Translations under genes and position numbers: made by a program
Shown here: one piece after another, positions 1 through 10,433 of the stretch
Position numbering within the stretch: the first letter of the stretch is position 1
Layout of the letters: each line of letters opens with the position of its first letter
From: Entoloma clypeatum
Taxonomy: Eukaryota > Basidiomycota > Agaricomycetes > Agaricales > Entolomataceae
DNA: 64,000 nucleotides
Assembly (NCBI GenBank): GCA_963565915.1
Contig: OY751489.1
Coordinates: 496,001 to 560,000, forward strand
Direction of reading: 5' to 3'
The notes under the pieces: model-generated
What the model saw: only the letters and a program-made list of their open reading frames with translations
Told to the model about the DNA's origin: nothing
Databases searched by the model: none

Positions 1-200
1 AATGAATTGGAAGATTACCAGTTTAAACCAGTTCGAACCAGTCCTGGTTTACTTGTTTGAGAAAGGAAAGACTGGTCCACCAGTCTTTGACCAGTCCAGT
101 CCTGGTTTCAGTTTTTTGAAGAAACCACTCGACCAGTCTTGGTTCTAGGTCCTTAATTTTTTGGGCAAAAAACCGGACTGGACTGGACTTTCAAACACTA
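1..200. mobile_element. hAT-like transposon terminus with subterminal repeats
   Basis: The segment is full of short repeats in both orientations, such as CCAGTC, GACTGG and CCAGTCCTGGTTT. It ends at 200 with CAAACACTA, whose reverse complement TAGTGTTTG resembles the TAGTGTTG start of the intact hAT at 24018. Gypsy pol coding sequence resumes at base 201 in an open frame, so this looks like the right edge of a hAT inserted in that pol gene. The left end lies outside the window, so the 8-bp target duplication (ATCCCTAA would be the right copy) cannot be tested. Assignment to hAT is inference from terminal sequence and repeat style. Confidence 0.45.
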
Positions 201-1774
201 ATCCCTAATGCGGAAAAGAATGACCCGTTAGAGTTCGATGAGTTTAAAACAAAGATAGACACACGTGGTGGTTATCTTTGGGCTACGTTGGTTAAAGACT
301 TCCAGGGAGAGCTTGCTGATGCTTGCGAGAGATTGAATATTGAACGATTATATCTTGAGCGAGTGTGTAAGGCCGGGCTGCTCTCGCAATTCGTGGGGGA
401 ACTGGCGTTGCCCAACGACTCTTTGAAATGGGATGAATCAATGCGAGAACCTTATGATGAGGATCATCGCATGATGACCGTGAAGTTGCAGGATGACCGC
501 ATTCCTGACATCAAGATTTGGCTCAAGGATCCTTTTGTGAGACCAAATGGCCTGAATGACCGACAGTATAAACAGTTCATGCAGTGGGCAAGACAATTCT
601 TTGTCGCTGATGATGGCCGGCTCTATTGAAAAGGTAGCGAGGGAAAGCACAAACTAGTGGTTGAGAAGGGGCATCACATGTACATGATGAGGGCGTCCCA
701 TGATAGCCTTGCGCACCGCGGCTTCTATGCAACAAAGGAGCTTATTGCGCAAAGATTCTGGTGGCCGGAATATGAACGCGATGTTTGCCTCTATGTCCAG
801 ACTTGTCATATATGTCAGCTGAGACAGAAGACATTGGTTCGCATTCCTCCTATGGTAACCCATACGCCGGGTCTGTTTCAGGTCCTGCATACCGATACGC
901 TACACATGACGCCGGCATTGAACGGTTGTAAATACATTGTTCACGGCCGCTGTGCACTATCGACATGGATGGAAGGGCGGCTGCTAAGGCAAGAAACGGG
1001 TCGGACTGTTGGGCACTGCTCTTCGAAGACATACTATGTAGGTGGGGCGGTATGGTCATGATTGTGACCGATAACGTGGGGCCATTCAAGAAAGCTTTGG
1101 CCTGGATAGAACAGAAGTATGGAATTAAGGGGATTATGATATCAGCTTATAATTCTAGAGCAAATGGACGGATCGAGAGGCCACATTGGGACGTTCGTCA
1201 GGCTTTGTTTAAGGCCACAGGCAGTGATATTGGCAAGTGGTTCTGGTTCTTCCACCATATGATGTGGGCAGATAGGATCACAATTCAGAAGGGTTTGGGA
1301 TGCTTGCCATATTTTGTGTGTACGGGGGCGCATCCCATCCTTCCCCTAGATATTGTCGAGGTGACGTGGCTAGTGAAACTTCCAGATGGGCCGCTGTCAA
1401 CGGTGGACCTGATCGGATTTAGGGCTCATGCGCTCACGAAGCACAAAGTGCACGTCGATGAGATGTGTAAGTGGGTTACACATGCCAAGATGATGGTGGT
1501 ACTTCATTATGAGCAAGAGCACTGGCATAAAATCAGAGATTATGACTTTAGGGAGAGAGATCTAGTGTTAGTACACAATACAGCGGTTGAAAATAGTCTC
1601 AACAAGAAAATGAAGCCCAGGTACTTCGGTCCTATGGTGGTCATCACGAGGAATAAAGGTGGAGCATACATCATCATGGAACTGGATGGGTCGGTATGGC
1701 ATGAGAAGGTTGCAGCATTTAGACTCGTTCCCTACCATGCGAGACGTGCCATTGCAGTCCCTAAAGGGTGTTGA
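201..1774 (+). pseudogene. Ty3/gypsy pol remnant: RNase H tail and integrase
   Basis: The reading frame is open from the hAT edge at 201 to an in-frame TGA at 627-629 and continues in the same frame to 1061. It then needs a frame change around 950-1040 and runs to 1774. The middle part carries an integrase HHCC zinc-binding domain (HDSLAHRGFY, then CHICQL at about 808-825) and the RFWWPEYERD motif before it. The last part has integrase-core features, DNVGPF at about 1072 and NSRANGRIE at about 1150. LYW/LVLVHN and a SAY-type GPF/Y-like stretch follow (RYFGPMVV). The break TAT-TGA-AAA is where related proteins carry Arg. Two disruptions make it a pseudogene. Protease and reverse transcriptase are not in the window. 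Confidence 0.8.
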
Positions 1775-2699
1775 AGTTCCACCTGAGCGCTAGCCACAGG
1801 CGTACTGAGCAACACAGCTACAGTGTGGAAGTACTCTACTTAACCGTTCTAGCCACTTACATGGTTTGGGAGGGTGAGGCTGGTGAGAGCGGTTGAGGCT
1901 GATAAGAGCGATGGAGCTGGTTAAGAGTCAAGAGACAACTTATTGATATTGACAGTTTCCTGGTCTTATATACCGTACTACTGTTTGTACCAACCAAATA
2001 AGTATGTAATCAAAGATATGTAAATGGTCATGTGATGTAATCTAATCTAATCTAATCTATGTGTGGAAAAGTTTCAACAAAGGGGTGTTAGACTTCATCA
2101 ATATTACAAAAGTGACATTGGAAGGATTGAAAAATTCGACCGAGGCTGCTAAGGACAGCGGTGAGGACCTGTGGTTCGACGGAACGAGGCTGGACTTAGA
2201 TAAGAATGACAGGTTTGATGATATGCCTTGCGAGGCTACCGTGGATGACGCGGGGGCAGTCTCAGACAAGGATTCCAGCTCGGATCATGAATGACTGGGC
2301 TCGCGGGACTTACTTTGAAGGAAATCACCACTGATATAATCTCGTGAGGCCTAGGGCCATGTTGGAATGACTTAGCAATCATATTGAACACCTATGTGCC
2401 AGCAGAGGAAGACCTGTATTATGGACTATACAGTAAAAACCTCTACAAGGGGACATGTGGCTTTTGCTGCAGCAGGAAAGATGAAGGGCAGTCTACTCAT
2501 ACTGCTCCTTCAATTCGGAAAGGAGAAGGTTGTGTCGCTGCTTAAGGTATTGTGCATACTTCAAGTTGTAATCAAGAGAAAAAATAGTAGTGAGAAATTG
2601 GGATCGGACGAGGGCCTCAGTGTCACTGATGGGTTTGGGTTCCCGCGCAGGTGTTCACAGTAGAAAAAACATGTATTTAAACTACCAAAAAAAAAACTA
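1775..2699. other. No recognisable gene; 3' flank of the pol remnant
   Basis: This stretch holds only small open frames. The largest, 2061-2294 (+, 77 aa), is acidic and Ser/Asp-rich at its end and resembles nothing I can name. It follows the integrase remnant and could be its 3' non-coding tail or LTR. A short direct TCTAATCTAATC run sits at 2040-2055. I see no promoter, RNA gene or clear terminal repeat. Confidence 0.4.
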
Positions 2700-2789
2700 T
2701 GAGACACGTGCGGGATGCACAGGTCATACTACACCCTGCTGGGGACTTGTTGTCCCCAGCCCCATCCTCCCAGCCCCACTCTTCTCCTC

Positions 2790-3190
2790 CAGGTGCGAGT
2801 GGGGTGTGGGGGCGGTTGGGCATGTGTGGGGGCCGGTGGGGGCGAGTGGCGGCAGTTGGTCATGTGTGGGGGTGGTTGGGCATGTGGGGGGGTGGTTGGG
2901 CGCTAGAGGTGTTCATTGGGGTGCTAGACGGCCATTAGGCGGCGTTGGTGGGCAAGACACAGCCATTCAGGGCGGTGGGCACAAGTGGCGGCCATTGGGC
3001 GCATGTGGGGACCGTTGGGCACAAGAGGTGCCCGTTGGGTGGTGAGAGACGGCTGTTGGGCGGCAGTGGGGGCAAGACGTGACCGTTGAGAGCGGCAGAT
3101 GGCCGTTGGGTGTTTGGGCAAGAGCCAGCCTTGGGCACTAGGTGTGGGCGTTGGCGAAGAGTCCCAAGGCAGTGCCACGTCAGAGCGTGA
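2790..3190. repeat. G-rich minisatellite, array 1
   Basis: The + strand is a degenerate array of units built on GGCCGTTGGGCACAAG-like cores spaced at about 20 bp. The 5' part is dominated by GTGGGGG/GGTTGGGCATGTG variants. The same core makes up the larger arrays at 16330-17480 and 19550-20360. Several long open frames on both strands here come from the stop-poor repeat and are not genes. Confidence 0.8.
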
Positions 3191-3303
3191 CATGTGACAG
3201 GTACTGCCAGGGGTCGTGGGTTGTGAAAACACAACCCGTACCTGGACCCGTGGATACCCATACCTGTGACCCACGCGGGTTACCCGCACCCACACTATTG
3301 CCT
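3191..3303. mobile_element. hAT terminus, same family as the 35-60 kb hAT
   Basis: The segment carries repeated ACCCGT/CCCGTA and GGGTTACCCGC words and ends with CACACTATTGCCTA. The reverse complement begins TAGGCAATAG, matching both termini of the hAT at 35018-60029. Immediately after it, at 3304, KDZ transposase sequence continues, so the hAT appears to have inserted into the KDZ gene. A left TIR or a second ATCGCATT (the expected 8-bp duplication) was not found upstream, so the left part is missing or rearranged. Confidence 0.6.
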
Positions 3304-6258
3304 AATCGCATTCATCCTTTCCATTGCGTTGAGGTGAATACTATACTTTTTTCCACCTTTTCATGCCCTGATGAGCGTTCAGCAATGGAGCGGCTCCTTT
3401 TTTAAAAAGATGACCCTACAAGTGCTTGGTCTCCGCATTCAGCTAGGTCATGGGGGGGCGTCATGTCTGCATCTGTGCCGTGGTCCTGTCGGTTTTTGTA
3501 TTGTCGACACCTCTGGCATTCATCATGTTTTGGTCGATTTCTGTGATTGTGGGACGAATAATCTCAGTTCCAGCCATGTCCAAATCTTGCGTGTGGGCTG
3601 GTTTCCGGCTATGTTCAACCGCCTGAAGACAGTTTTTACATTTGACTGTCTCGACACGTTCTACGAGCTTACCTTACAAAGCAAGATTACACTATAAAAC
3701 TACTATCATACGATTTTGCACAAGACCGACAACTTATCCTTGAATAAGGTTATGGTATGTATTTCAAATGTTTTGCACAGGTCCTCCGTTCATTCCTCTT
3801 TGTAGCATCGGTATCCTGAGTTTCATCATGTCATGCGTATATGACGTGGGTTAATGATGCTTAAGCGAGGTGCAAGAGGGCAGGATCCTGCAGGTGTAGA
3901 TGCTACCTCTGAGGGTGAGCTCGCCGTCGAGTGCCCTGTGTGTCCACAACCCGGCCGTAACCTCCCTGAGGGGTGGAAAACCACAACTGTCCTATCGTAA
4001 GTGTAATGGCTTTTCTTTATCAAGAGAGTGACTAAAACTAGTACGAAGATTTTTATACACTCTCTTTCTTGCATGTGATGTGAATTTCAAGCTCAAATTG
4101 AAGAATCATGGCATATCAGATCCAGAACTCACGCCAGGATGGGCATATTTCATGGAGGAAACCTGTTATCAAGCCTTTCTCAAAGATTATGTTGATCAGC
4201 CTGAGGTAAGACTGTTCATTTATTTTTTGGCAATAATCTAATTGGAATAGATAAATACTTGTCAATCAGAGCATGATGCCTTGGTTCGTGCAGCTACCCG
4301 GTGCATGCCTGGCTACAGCATCACAGGTACAGCTCTTGTGCTCTGTGCACGCCATTGTCTTTTGCGGAAGAATAGAGTCGGGGATCTTCAGAAAGGAGAG
4401 AGATATTGCAGTATTGATTATACTGTCTTGTCTTCACTTATTGGCAACATTCTCCTGCGAATTGTCCTCACATATGACATTGTGTGCCAGTATTACAAGT
4501 ACCTCCATCGTTGCATCAAGGATTTCCCTACTTCCATGCAGATCAGCGAGGACACCAAGATTGAGGTCGGAATCCCTAGCTGGCATATCAATGGGCATGG
4601 TGCTGCCTGTCGGTCTACTTTCTGCCTTGGATATATGGAAGGTGTTGGTTGGACATGCGGAGAGGAGGTTGAAACATCATGGGTGCAAACAAACTCACTT
4701 GGCACAAGTACTCGCGAGATGGGCCCTGGGGCGCATCATGAAACATTGAATGACCAGTGGGGGGGTTGAATTTTCGGAAAATCACGGGATTTCATAGGTC
4801 TTTCCTTTTCCTTATGCAATGTTAGACCTGAAACAGCTGAGCACAGGCTCAGCCTTTCTCAAACGGCTTGTGGGGGCATATAAGATGCGGGATAAACATT
4901 GCGATGTCTTTTCAAAGTTCACGGGTACCTTCAACATCAAGACCATTGAGAAATGGGAGCGCATGGTCTTGGATTGGGATGAAGACAAGTCAAAGCCCAA
5001 TCCTTATGAGGAGCCTGAGTCTGGTGTGATTTTGACTTACACATTGGTTAATTAATTTCTTTCTTATAAAGTTTTTGGTAGGTACAACCTTACAGGATGT
5101 CCGACTTGAGCTTGCGAGGGAAGATGCAGACAAGGCTACTTGTGGTGTTCCCGCCACCCACAAGATGACATCGACATCATTCTTGGTAATGGGTCTGGAA
5201 CTTGAGGACCAGTTTTCGCTGCTGTTTCCTGTAGCCCAACTCATTAAAATCATAGACGACTACTTAGCCTCAAGGTGGCCGAACTCAGAAAATCTCTCAC
5301 ATTGAAACAACGTGCCGATCTGGAAGATAAATGCACTGTCCTGATGTGACACATCCAATGCTGGTGGGAGGTCCAACTGAGATATATGCCCTGTGTGGCT
5401 AGCCTTCTTGCTGCAACGATTATCTGTGATCCGGAAGCCAGCATCCCCGACCTGGCTGAGGCCATACCCCTCCATCTTTCATCCTCTCTCCCTGCTGAAT
5501 CCTGTCAGCTATCAAATATGGCCTCCATTGTCAGGAAGGAAATTCGGTTGCATATCGCACAAGCAGATGATGCCCTCGCTGGTGTTCGGAAACAGCAGCG
5601 GATCATATCGGGACTGTGGCAGTTCAAACAAATGAAGGTCACAGGAACAGGAAACAAACCGAACACACAGATGCTCTCTCTTTAGAATTGTATCCAACTC
5701 CAAAGTCGGTGTTGCATCTTACGATATCAGGCTGCTCATGCAGCACTTGTCATTCTTGATCCGCAAGGCTCATGGCGAGAACGGCTACAGCCTTTGAACA
5801 TGAAGGATGTCCGTGGCCCTAGCAAAGACAATGATGGGCTTGATGATGACGAGGACCAGAATAACCAGGACAATCGCAAGAAGAAGAAGAAAACCTATAA
5901 AAGTAATGGTCACTATGAGATATTGTGGATTTGGCTTGTTCCGCGTGTACCGACTGCTCCGGACATGGGAGGGACAGAAGAGGTTTTCGATGACAATATG
6001 CATGTTGAATGGGTAAAGTCGAGGGCACATAAACGACGATGGGAGGAAGAGGTGCAGCTAATCAAAGAGGAGATGCGTCAGGTGGTTGTATACTTTGAGT
6101 GGAAGGCTGGATGGTGGCGTGAGCAAGGTTCTCGTCGTACAGGTCTTCAGGCAGATATTCTTCATGGCATCCAAGCTTATGCTGAAAAGCAAGCTTACTT
6201 TTGTGAGAGGATGGCTGAAAGCTGTGCTGCTCATTGGCTCCCTATGTTACGTGGCTGA
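3304..6258 (+). pseudogene. KDZ-family transposase, degraded
   Basis: Pieces in order match the KDZ (Kyakuja-Dileera-Zisupton) family. An N-terminal stretch at 3371-3697 contains LQVLGLRIQLGHGG, GIHHVLVDFCDC and VGWFPAMFNRLKTVFTF, the arrangement next to the CxC cysteine cluster. At about 4081-4205 comes the KLKLKNHGISDPELTPGWAYF block, then an apparent intron (4206-4269). At 4281-4769 come the catalytic-core motifs RIVLTYDIVCQYYK, GIPSWHINGHG, GYMEGVGWTCGEEVE and STREMGPGAHHETLND. The end (5386-6258) has AQADDALAGVRKQQR and VEWVKSRAHKRRWEEEVQLIKEEM. Stops and frame changes are frequent, for example TGA at 3842, and the intron at 4206 does not join in frame, so it is dead. Usual KDZ transposases are near 1000 aa; most of that length is represented. 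Confidence 0.82.
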
Positions 6259-6469
6259 GGGCTTCTCCCATTATGGGGATGTCGCTATTCAGCTTCGTGT
6301 GTTACTACACAAGCAACATCAGTGCCAACTGTGGGGCACGGTGAGACGGAGATGCAAAATTCTGAAAGTGAGGAGGAGGGTGATATAAATGATGACGAGG
6401 CTATTGATGATGATGGACATGACTTTGAGGAAGTGGAGGGTGAAGAGTATTTTAGATTTTTTTGACTTA
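6259..6469 (+). other. KDZ 3' tail, acidic decayed coding remnant
   Basis: Beyond the stop at 6256-6258 the sequence still encodes, in shifted frames, an acidic tail rich in Glu and Asp codons (gaggaggagggtgat, gatgatgatgga). KDZ proteins often end in such a tail. It fades into the AT-rich repeat that follows. Confidence 0.35.
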
Positions 6470-7010
6470 GATGAGTAGATATTATAATTGTTTTAAAGAT
6501 GAGGAATGATATTTTCTGGCAAGTGATGATTGTAAGAAATCATTGACCAGTAATGATAATATAAATGATCAGAAATGATATTTATTGGCTAGTAATGATA
6601 ATAAATTATAAGGAATGATCAAGGAATGATATTCATGGGCTAGTAATAATAATAAATTATAAAGAAATGATTAGGAATGATATTCATGGGCTAGTAATGA
6701 TAATAAATCATAAAGGAATGATATTCATGGGCTAGTAATGATAAGTAATGATAACAAATCATAAAAAAATGATCAGAAATGATATTTATGGGCTAGTAAT
6801 GATAAGTAATGATAACAAATCATAAAAAAATGATCAGAAATGATAATATATTACAAGAAATGATATTAATGGGCTAGTAATGATAATAGATCATACAGTA
6901 ATGATAAGTAATGATAACAAATCATAAAGAAATGATCAGAAATGATAATATATTACATGAAAATGTTGCTCTAATGATATTTAATGATATGATAAATAAT
7001 GATAATGGAT
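6470..7010. repeat. AT-rich tandem repeat, about 61-bp period
   Basis: Degenerate copies of GGGCTAGTAATGATAA, ATGATATTYATGGG and AATCATAAAGAAATGATCAG alternate through the whole interval. Two well-preserved consecutive units start at about 6730 and 6791 (61 bp apart). Shorter GATAATAA/AATGATA words give a secondary period near 11 bp. There is no coding potential. It separates the KDZ remnant from the tyrosine-recombinase relic. Confidence 0.8.
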
Positions 7011-7078
7011 TATCATAAAAAACACTGGCAGGATAAATAATTGAGTAGTGGCAACTGCCATGTTTTTATCATAAAAGT

Positions 7079-7288
7079 GGTAGCTACCACTCACATTTCA
7101 CCATCAATGTTGGTGGTCATTCCCTTCAGGCTGGTGGTGCTACCGCACTAGCTGAAGCTGGCATACTGCCACACCTCATACAAGCCATAGGCAGATGGTC
7201 ATCCGACGCTTTCCAAATTTATATATGTCGCCATCCTTATCTCCTTGCTGCCCTTTTATCTTATCACCTTTCTCAAAATCATGCATAA
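7079..7288 (+). pseudogene. Tyrosine recombinase C-terminal relic
   Basis: One open frame ending with TAA at 7286-7288 encodes GGHSLQAGGATALAEAG, AIGRWSSDAFQIYI and RHPYLLAALL. This is the C-terminal catalytic signature of tyrosine recombinases: the box II H-x-x-R stretch (here H-S-L-Q), the second H/W position within GRWSS, and the nucleophile Tyr in IYI. The expected box II Arg is Gln, which would inactivate the enzyme; CGG to CAG is a CpG-type change. Crypton- or DIRS-like fungal elements carry such domains. The N-terminal part is not recognisable upstream, where AT-rich repeats take over. Family-level placement is uncertain; the motif itself is clear. Confidence 0.7.
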
Positions 7289-7362
7289 CCATCGTCCCTC
7301 AACCCCTTCTCTATTTTTTCCTTCTTAAAAAATAAATAAAAAAGAAAGAAGGCCCGCAGTAC

Positions 7363-9028
7363 CTAGGCAACATCGCGAGACGACCCCTGAACGAACAGAT
7401 CCTTCGTGACTTCATCGGCATCTTCCTCCACAGGAGAGTCCTCATCAGAAGCTGAGTCCAATTCCTGGACAGGCGCAACCTTCTTGATGAAGATGGGGTG
7501 CTCGCGGGAGGACTGTTGACCAGTGGGAGGGTCGAATCGAGCGAGGCTGAAGACTTCGAAGAGCTCCTGGCAAGTTGCCTCATCAGCTACCAAGCCCTGA
7601 GGAAAGTTGCCCTCGTGACAATACAGCTGAGCCAGCTGGTGAAGAAAGAGGGTAATGGACCGCTTGCGATGAGCGGCGATGGCTGACAAGGCTTCTGAGA
7701 GGTGGAAGTGGAGAGCAGTTGAGGCATGGATGTCAACAACGGTCTCGCAGATGGCTGGAAAAATAAAATAAAATAAATTCTCAGTGGCTAGAAGAAAAGA
7801 GACCATGGTAGGACGCACCAGTAGTACTCGACTGACCTAAGGCATGGGCCATGGTCGCGAGTAGCTCTGCACGTTCACTACTCACCTTGAAAGAGCACCC
7901 TACCCGGCTGCTGCTCTGGCAGTTGGAGCACTTCTTGCCCCAACCTTGGAAACGGCAGCGAGCCGCACTTGGTCCACCAGCGCAAACGAGGCAGGGAAGG
8001 CTGGGCTAAGAAAAGGCATAGTTAGCTATAGAATGAGTCAGGAAGAAAGAAAATATACCATAATGGGCAATGCAACACGGAGTTGTCGCAACTCATCTGC
8101 CTTGAGGGCAGTACCCTCTTTCGCGTCGACCCGCGGTTCTTTCGCAACCGTGGCGGGTTTTGGTTGGGGTTGAGTAGGGGGCCTCGCGGGCACTTTCTCA
8201 GTGGCCGTGGGCGCTGTTATGACATGGGGCCTTTTAGCAACAGGTTGAGGTCTGGTGGGGGTGTGTGCGTCGACCATCTCAATGACATTGTCCTTGCTGT
8301 CTGCTTGCGAAGCTTGACGACTGATGTCGAAGCGACATTTCTGGAAGGAAATTTAGTAAGAAGTAAAGAAATGATCAGGAAGTTCACCTTGAGAGCTCCC
8401 TGACTGGGAGGTAAATGAGGAGCTGCACGCTTACCGCTAGCATGGGTCACAGGCTTCAATCGTGCAGTGCGAGAGGTTGACTTGCCCTTGTCCTCGATGT
8501 TGGGTGAAGCTGGACTGGCCGTCATGTACTCCATGGCCTTCGCGATGAGCTTTGCAGGTCGTTTCCTGCTAGAGATGGACAGTTCGGGGACGGGGACGGG
8601 GATGGCCTCGTCCTCTTCCAGTAGGCGATCCTGCATAAGAAGAATATAATGTGGAAATTAGCAAAGCAAATAAGCAAACGACTCACCTTGGGGAGGTCTT
8701 GAAGGTTTGCCCATGAAGGTCGGGCCACCATTTCCACCAGCGGTGGTCCATCATGTAGTCGGTGTGGTATAAGTTGTACGCGATGTTGTTTAAGAGCCGC
8801 TCGGCATAGTCATCCACACAACCTGCAGCCACGACCTGAAAGAAGAAATGTTTTAGTAGAAAACAGGGTCTTGCAAGCATCACTTACCAGTGTATCATGA
8901 AGTTCTGATAGGATTTCATGAACCCATGCTTCTCTGGACTTGCAGAGTCGGTTGAGATCGGTGAGGATATTGAGTTTGACCTCAAACTTAGAAAGGCAAG
9001 TGTAGAGCTTGTTCGGAGAAGTGGACAT
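7363..9028 (-). CDS. Seven-exon hypothetical protein with C6 motif
   Basis: I built this model from GT-AG junctions on the minus strand. Exons are 9028-8888, 8835-8687, 8630-8388, 8340-8059, 8005-7886, 7831-7819 (13 nt) and 7754-7363; the introns are 47-64 nt. Exons 3-7 join in frame without a stop. Exon 2 (149 nt) does not: its first part reads in frame from ATG 9028, its last part (ARPSWANLQDLPK) only one frame over, so it has an indel or a mis-drawn border. Exon 5 holds C-x2-C-x8-C-x8-C-x2-C-x8-C (from CLVC to CSF), close to a Zn2Cys6-like spacing. Exon 4 is Pro/Ala/Lys-rich and the C-terminus is acidic (SASDEDSPVEEDADE). It looks like a lineage-specific basidiomycete protein of about 450 aa. 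I cannot assign a function; DNA binding is only a possibility. Confidence 0.55.
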
Positions 9029-9387
9029 GTTGAAAGAGAGGAAAAGTGAGAACTGGAGAATGAGGCAGAATGCCCCAGCCTTTATGGGAATTGGAAGTCT
9101 CGCGAGGCTACTGTGGAGAAAGTTATCTGTCAAGATCCATCAGCGTGGAGTTAGGTCGTGAGAACAGCAAACCTTTGATATTACTTGGTATAGGCAAACA
9201 TGAGGCCAGTGGGGGCCGAGTGCGGACTTTGTGTGTCCACAGTGCGGCGTGTCAAGTGGGGCCATCTTGCGAGAACATGTTTTGGGGTGGAACTCGAATA
9301 TATGGAAAGCGGTGCTAGAGTGGACTGGTCATATTGCTGTCGTTAGATAGGATTGACTGGGACAGTCAGGATTTAGTGTGGGGGAGA
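9029..9387. other. Intergenic stretch, no gene seen
   Basis: This is upstream of the minus-strand gene and so may include its promoter, but no clear TATA box stands out. A purine run GTGGGGGAGA at 9377-9387 directly precedes the putative LTR and resembles a retrotransposon polypurine tract. No open frame here resembles a known protein. Confidence 0.35.
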
Positions 9388-10285
9388 TGATAAGGCCGTG
9401 ATGCGTCTAGGCCTAAAATCTGCGCATTTTGCACCCTTTCACACTATCTCTAAGGGATATAGAGATTCTAGATGAGCTCCGATTCTGAGGACTTAGTGGC
9501 GACGTTAGAGAGAGACCAGCAACCCTGGCAATGTAGGACATAGCGCTGGTCACCACTATGGGCTTAGCTATGATACTCGAGAGCTATGGGATCGTCTGCG
9601 AACATTGATAGAGATCGAATCTGATGGGTGGCTTACCGAGGCGACCCTTAATTGATGCAGCTGATACCTCACAGTAACTAGTTGGCATCGTCCCGGGTAC
9701 ATTGCAAAACCAAGATATTGAAATAGTGGCCTCTCCAGTGCAGCAGAGGTTCGGATATGGAAAATGGGCATACCTGTGGCATTGTCTACCACATGGGCAC
9801 ATCAAAATGACTTTATCGAAGGTCACTTGACTGGATACCATTTATCAATACCACATGCAACCTTTTTCTATATTTATTGCTGCTCATGTATAAAATCTCG
9901 TAGTTTCGTGGTAGATAGGTTAGGTTAGATTGTGCCCCAGAATTGATAGCATTTGTCTTGTGCATCTGTCGTCGTTCGCGAGTATCATTGAAGCCTCGAG
10001 ATCATTTGGTTTGCATTGGAAGTCAGTCGCAATTGTGTTTTGTGTGTTTGAGAACTTGTCAATCATCAAATCGTGTTATCTATCGGTCGTATTGGTCATT
10101 GTCGTGTTTGTATTCGGTCGAGATCGTGTTTGTGAAGTCTTGTTGGTTTGGAAATCACAAACCTCGGTTCATTATCTATTGAGAACTATCTCTAAGTCTT
10201 GTTCAAGACTTATTGAGCCATCGCTAAACGAGTTATTCAATTGTTGTTTGGAAGAGTCACATCCTGAGTGATCCCACTCATCACC
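9388..10285 (+). repeat. Putative LTR (3' LTR or solo), unknown gypsy family
   Basis: It starts TGATAAGGCCGTG right after a polypurine-like GTGGGGGAGA. It holds no coding sequence, has a TATA-like TATAAAAT at about 9888, and continues with a T-rich leader. This is the usual layout of a fungal gypsy LTR. The 3' boundary is a guess at a CA near 10285. No second copy, target duplication or primer-binding site was found, so the call rests on composition and layout only. Confidence 0.33.
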
Positions 10286-10433
10286 CCAAACTATATTGAT
10301 CAAGAAGTACGCATCGCAAGACTTGTTTGGTCTTCATTGTTGTGTTTGGTGTTTGTGTGTGTGATAGAGATATTGCTCGCGCTCATCCCCAGACTCACTT
10401 CCATCGTTTCACCGCTGCAAAGCCAAGAATGTT

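Noticed and set aside
2590..3045. 151-aa Gly/Trp-rich frame
   Set aside because: Most of it is minisatellite array 1; no domain is visible.
6470..7010. CRISPR-like look of the AT-rich repeats
   Set aside because: Units are degenerate and contiguous without unique spacers, in a eukaryotic context; an ordinary tandem repeat.
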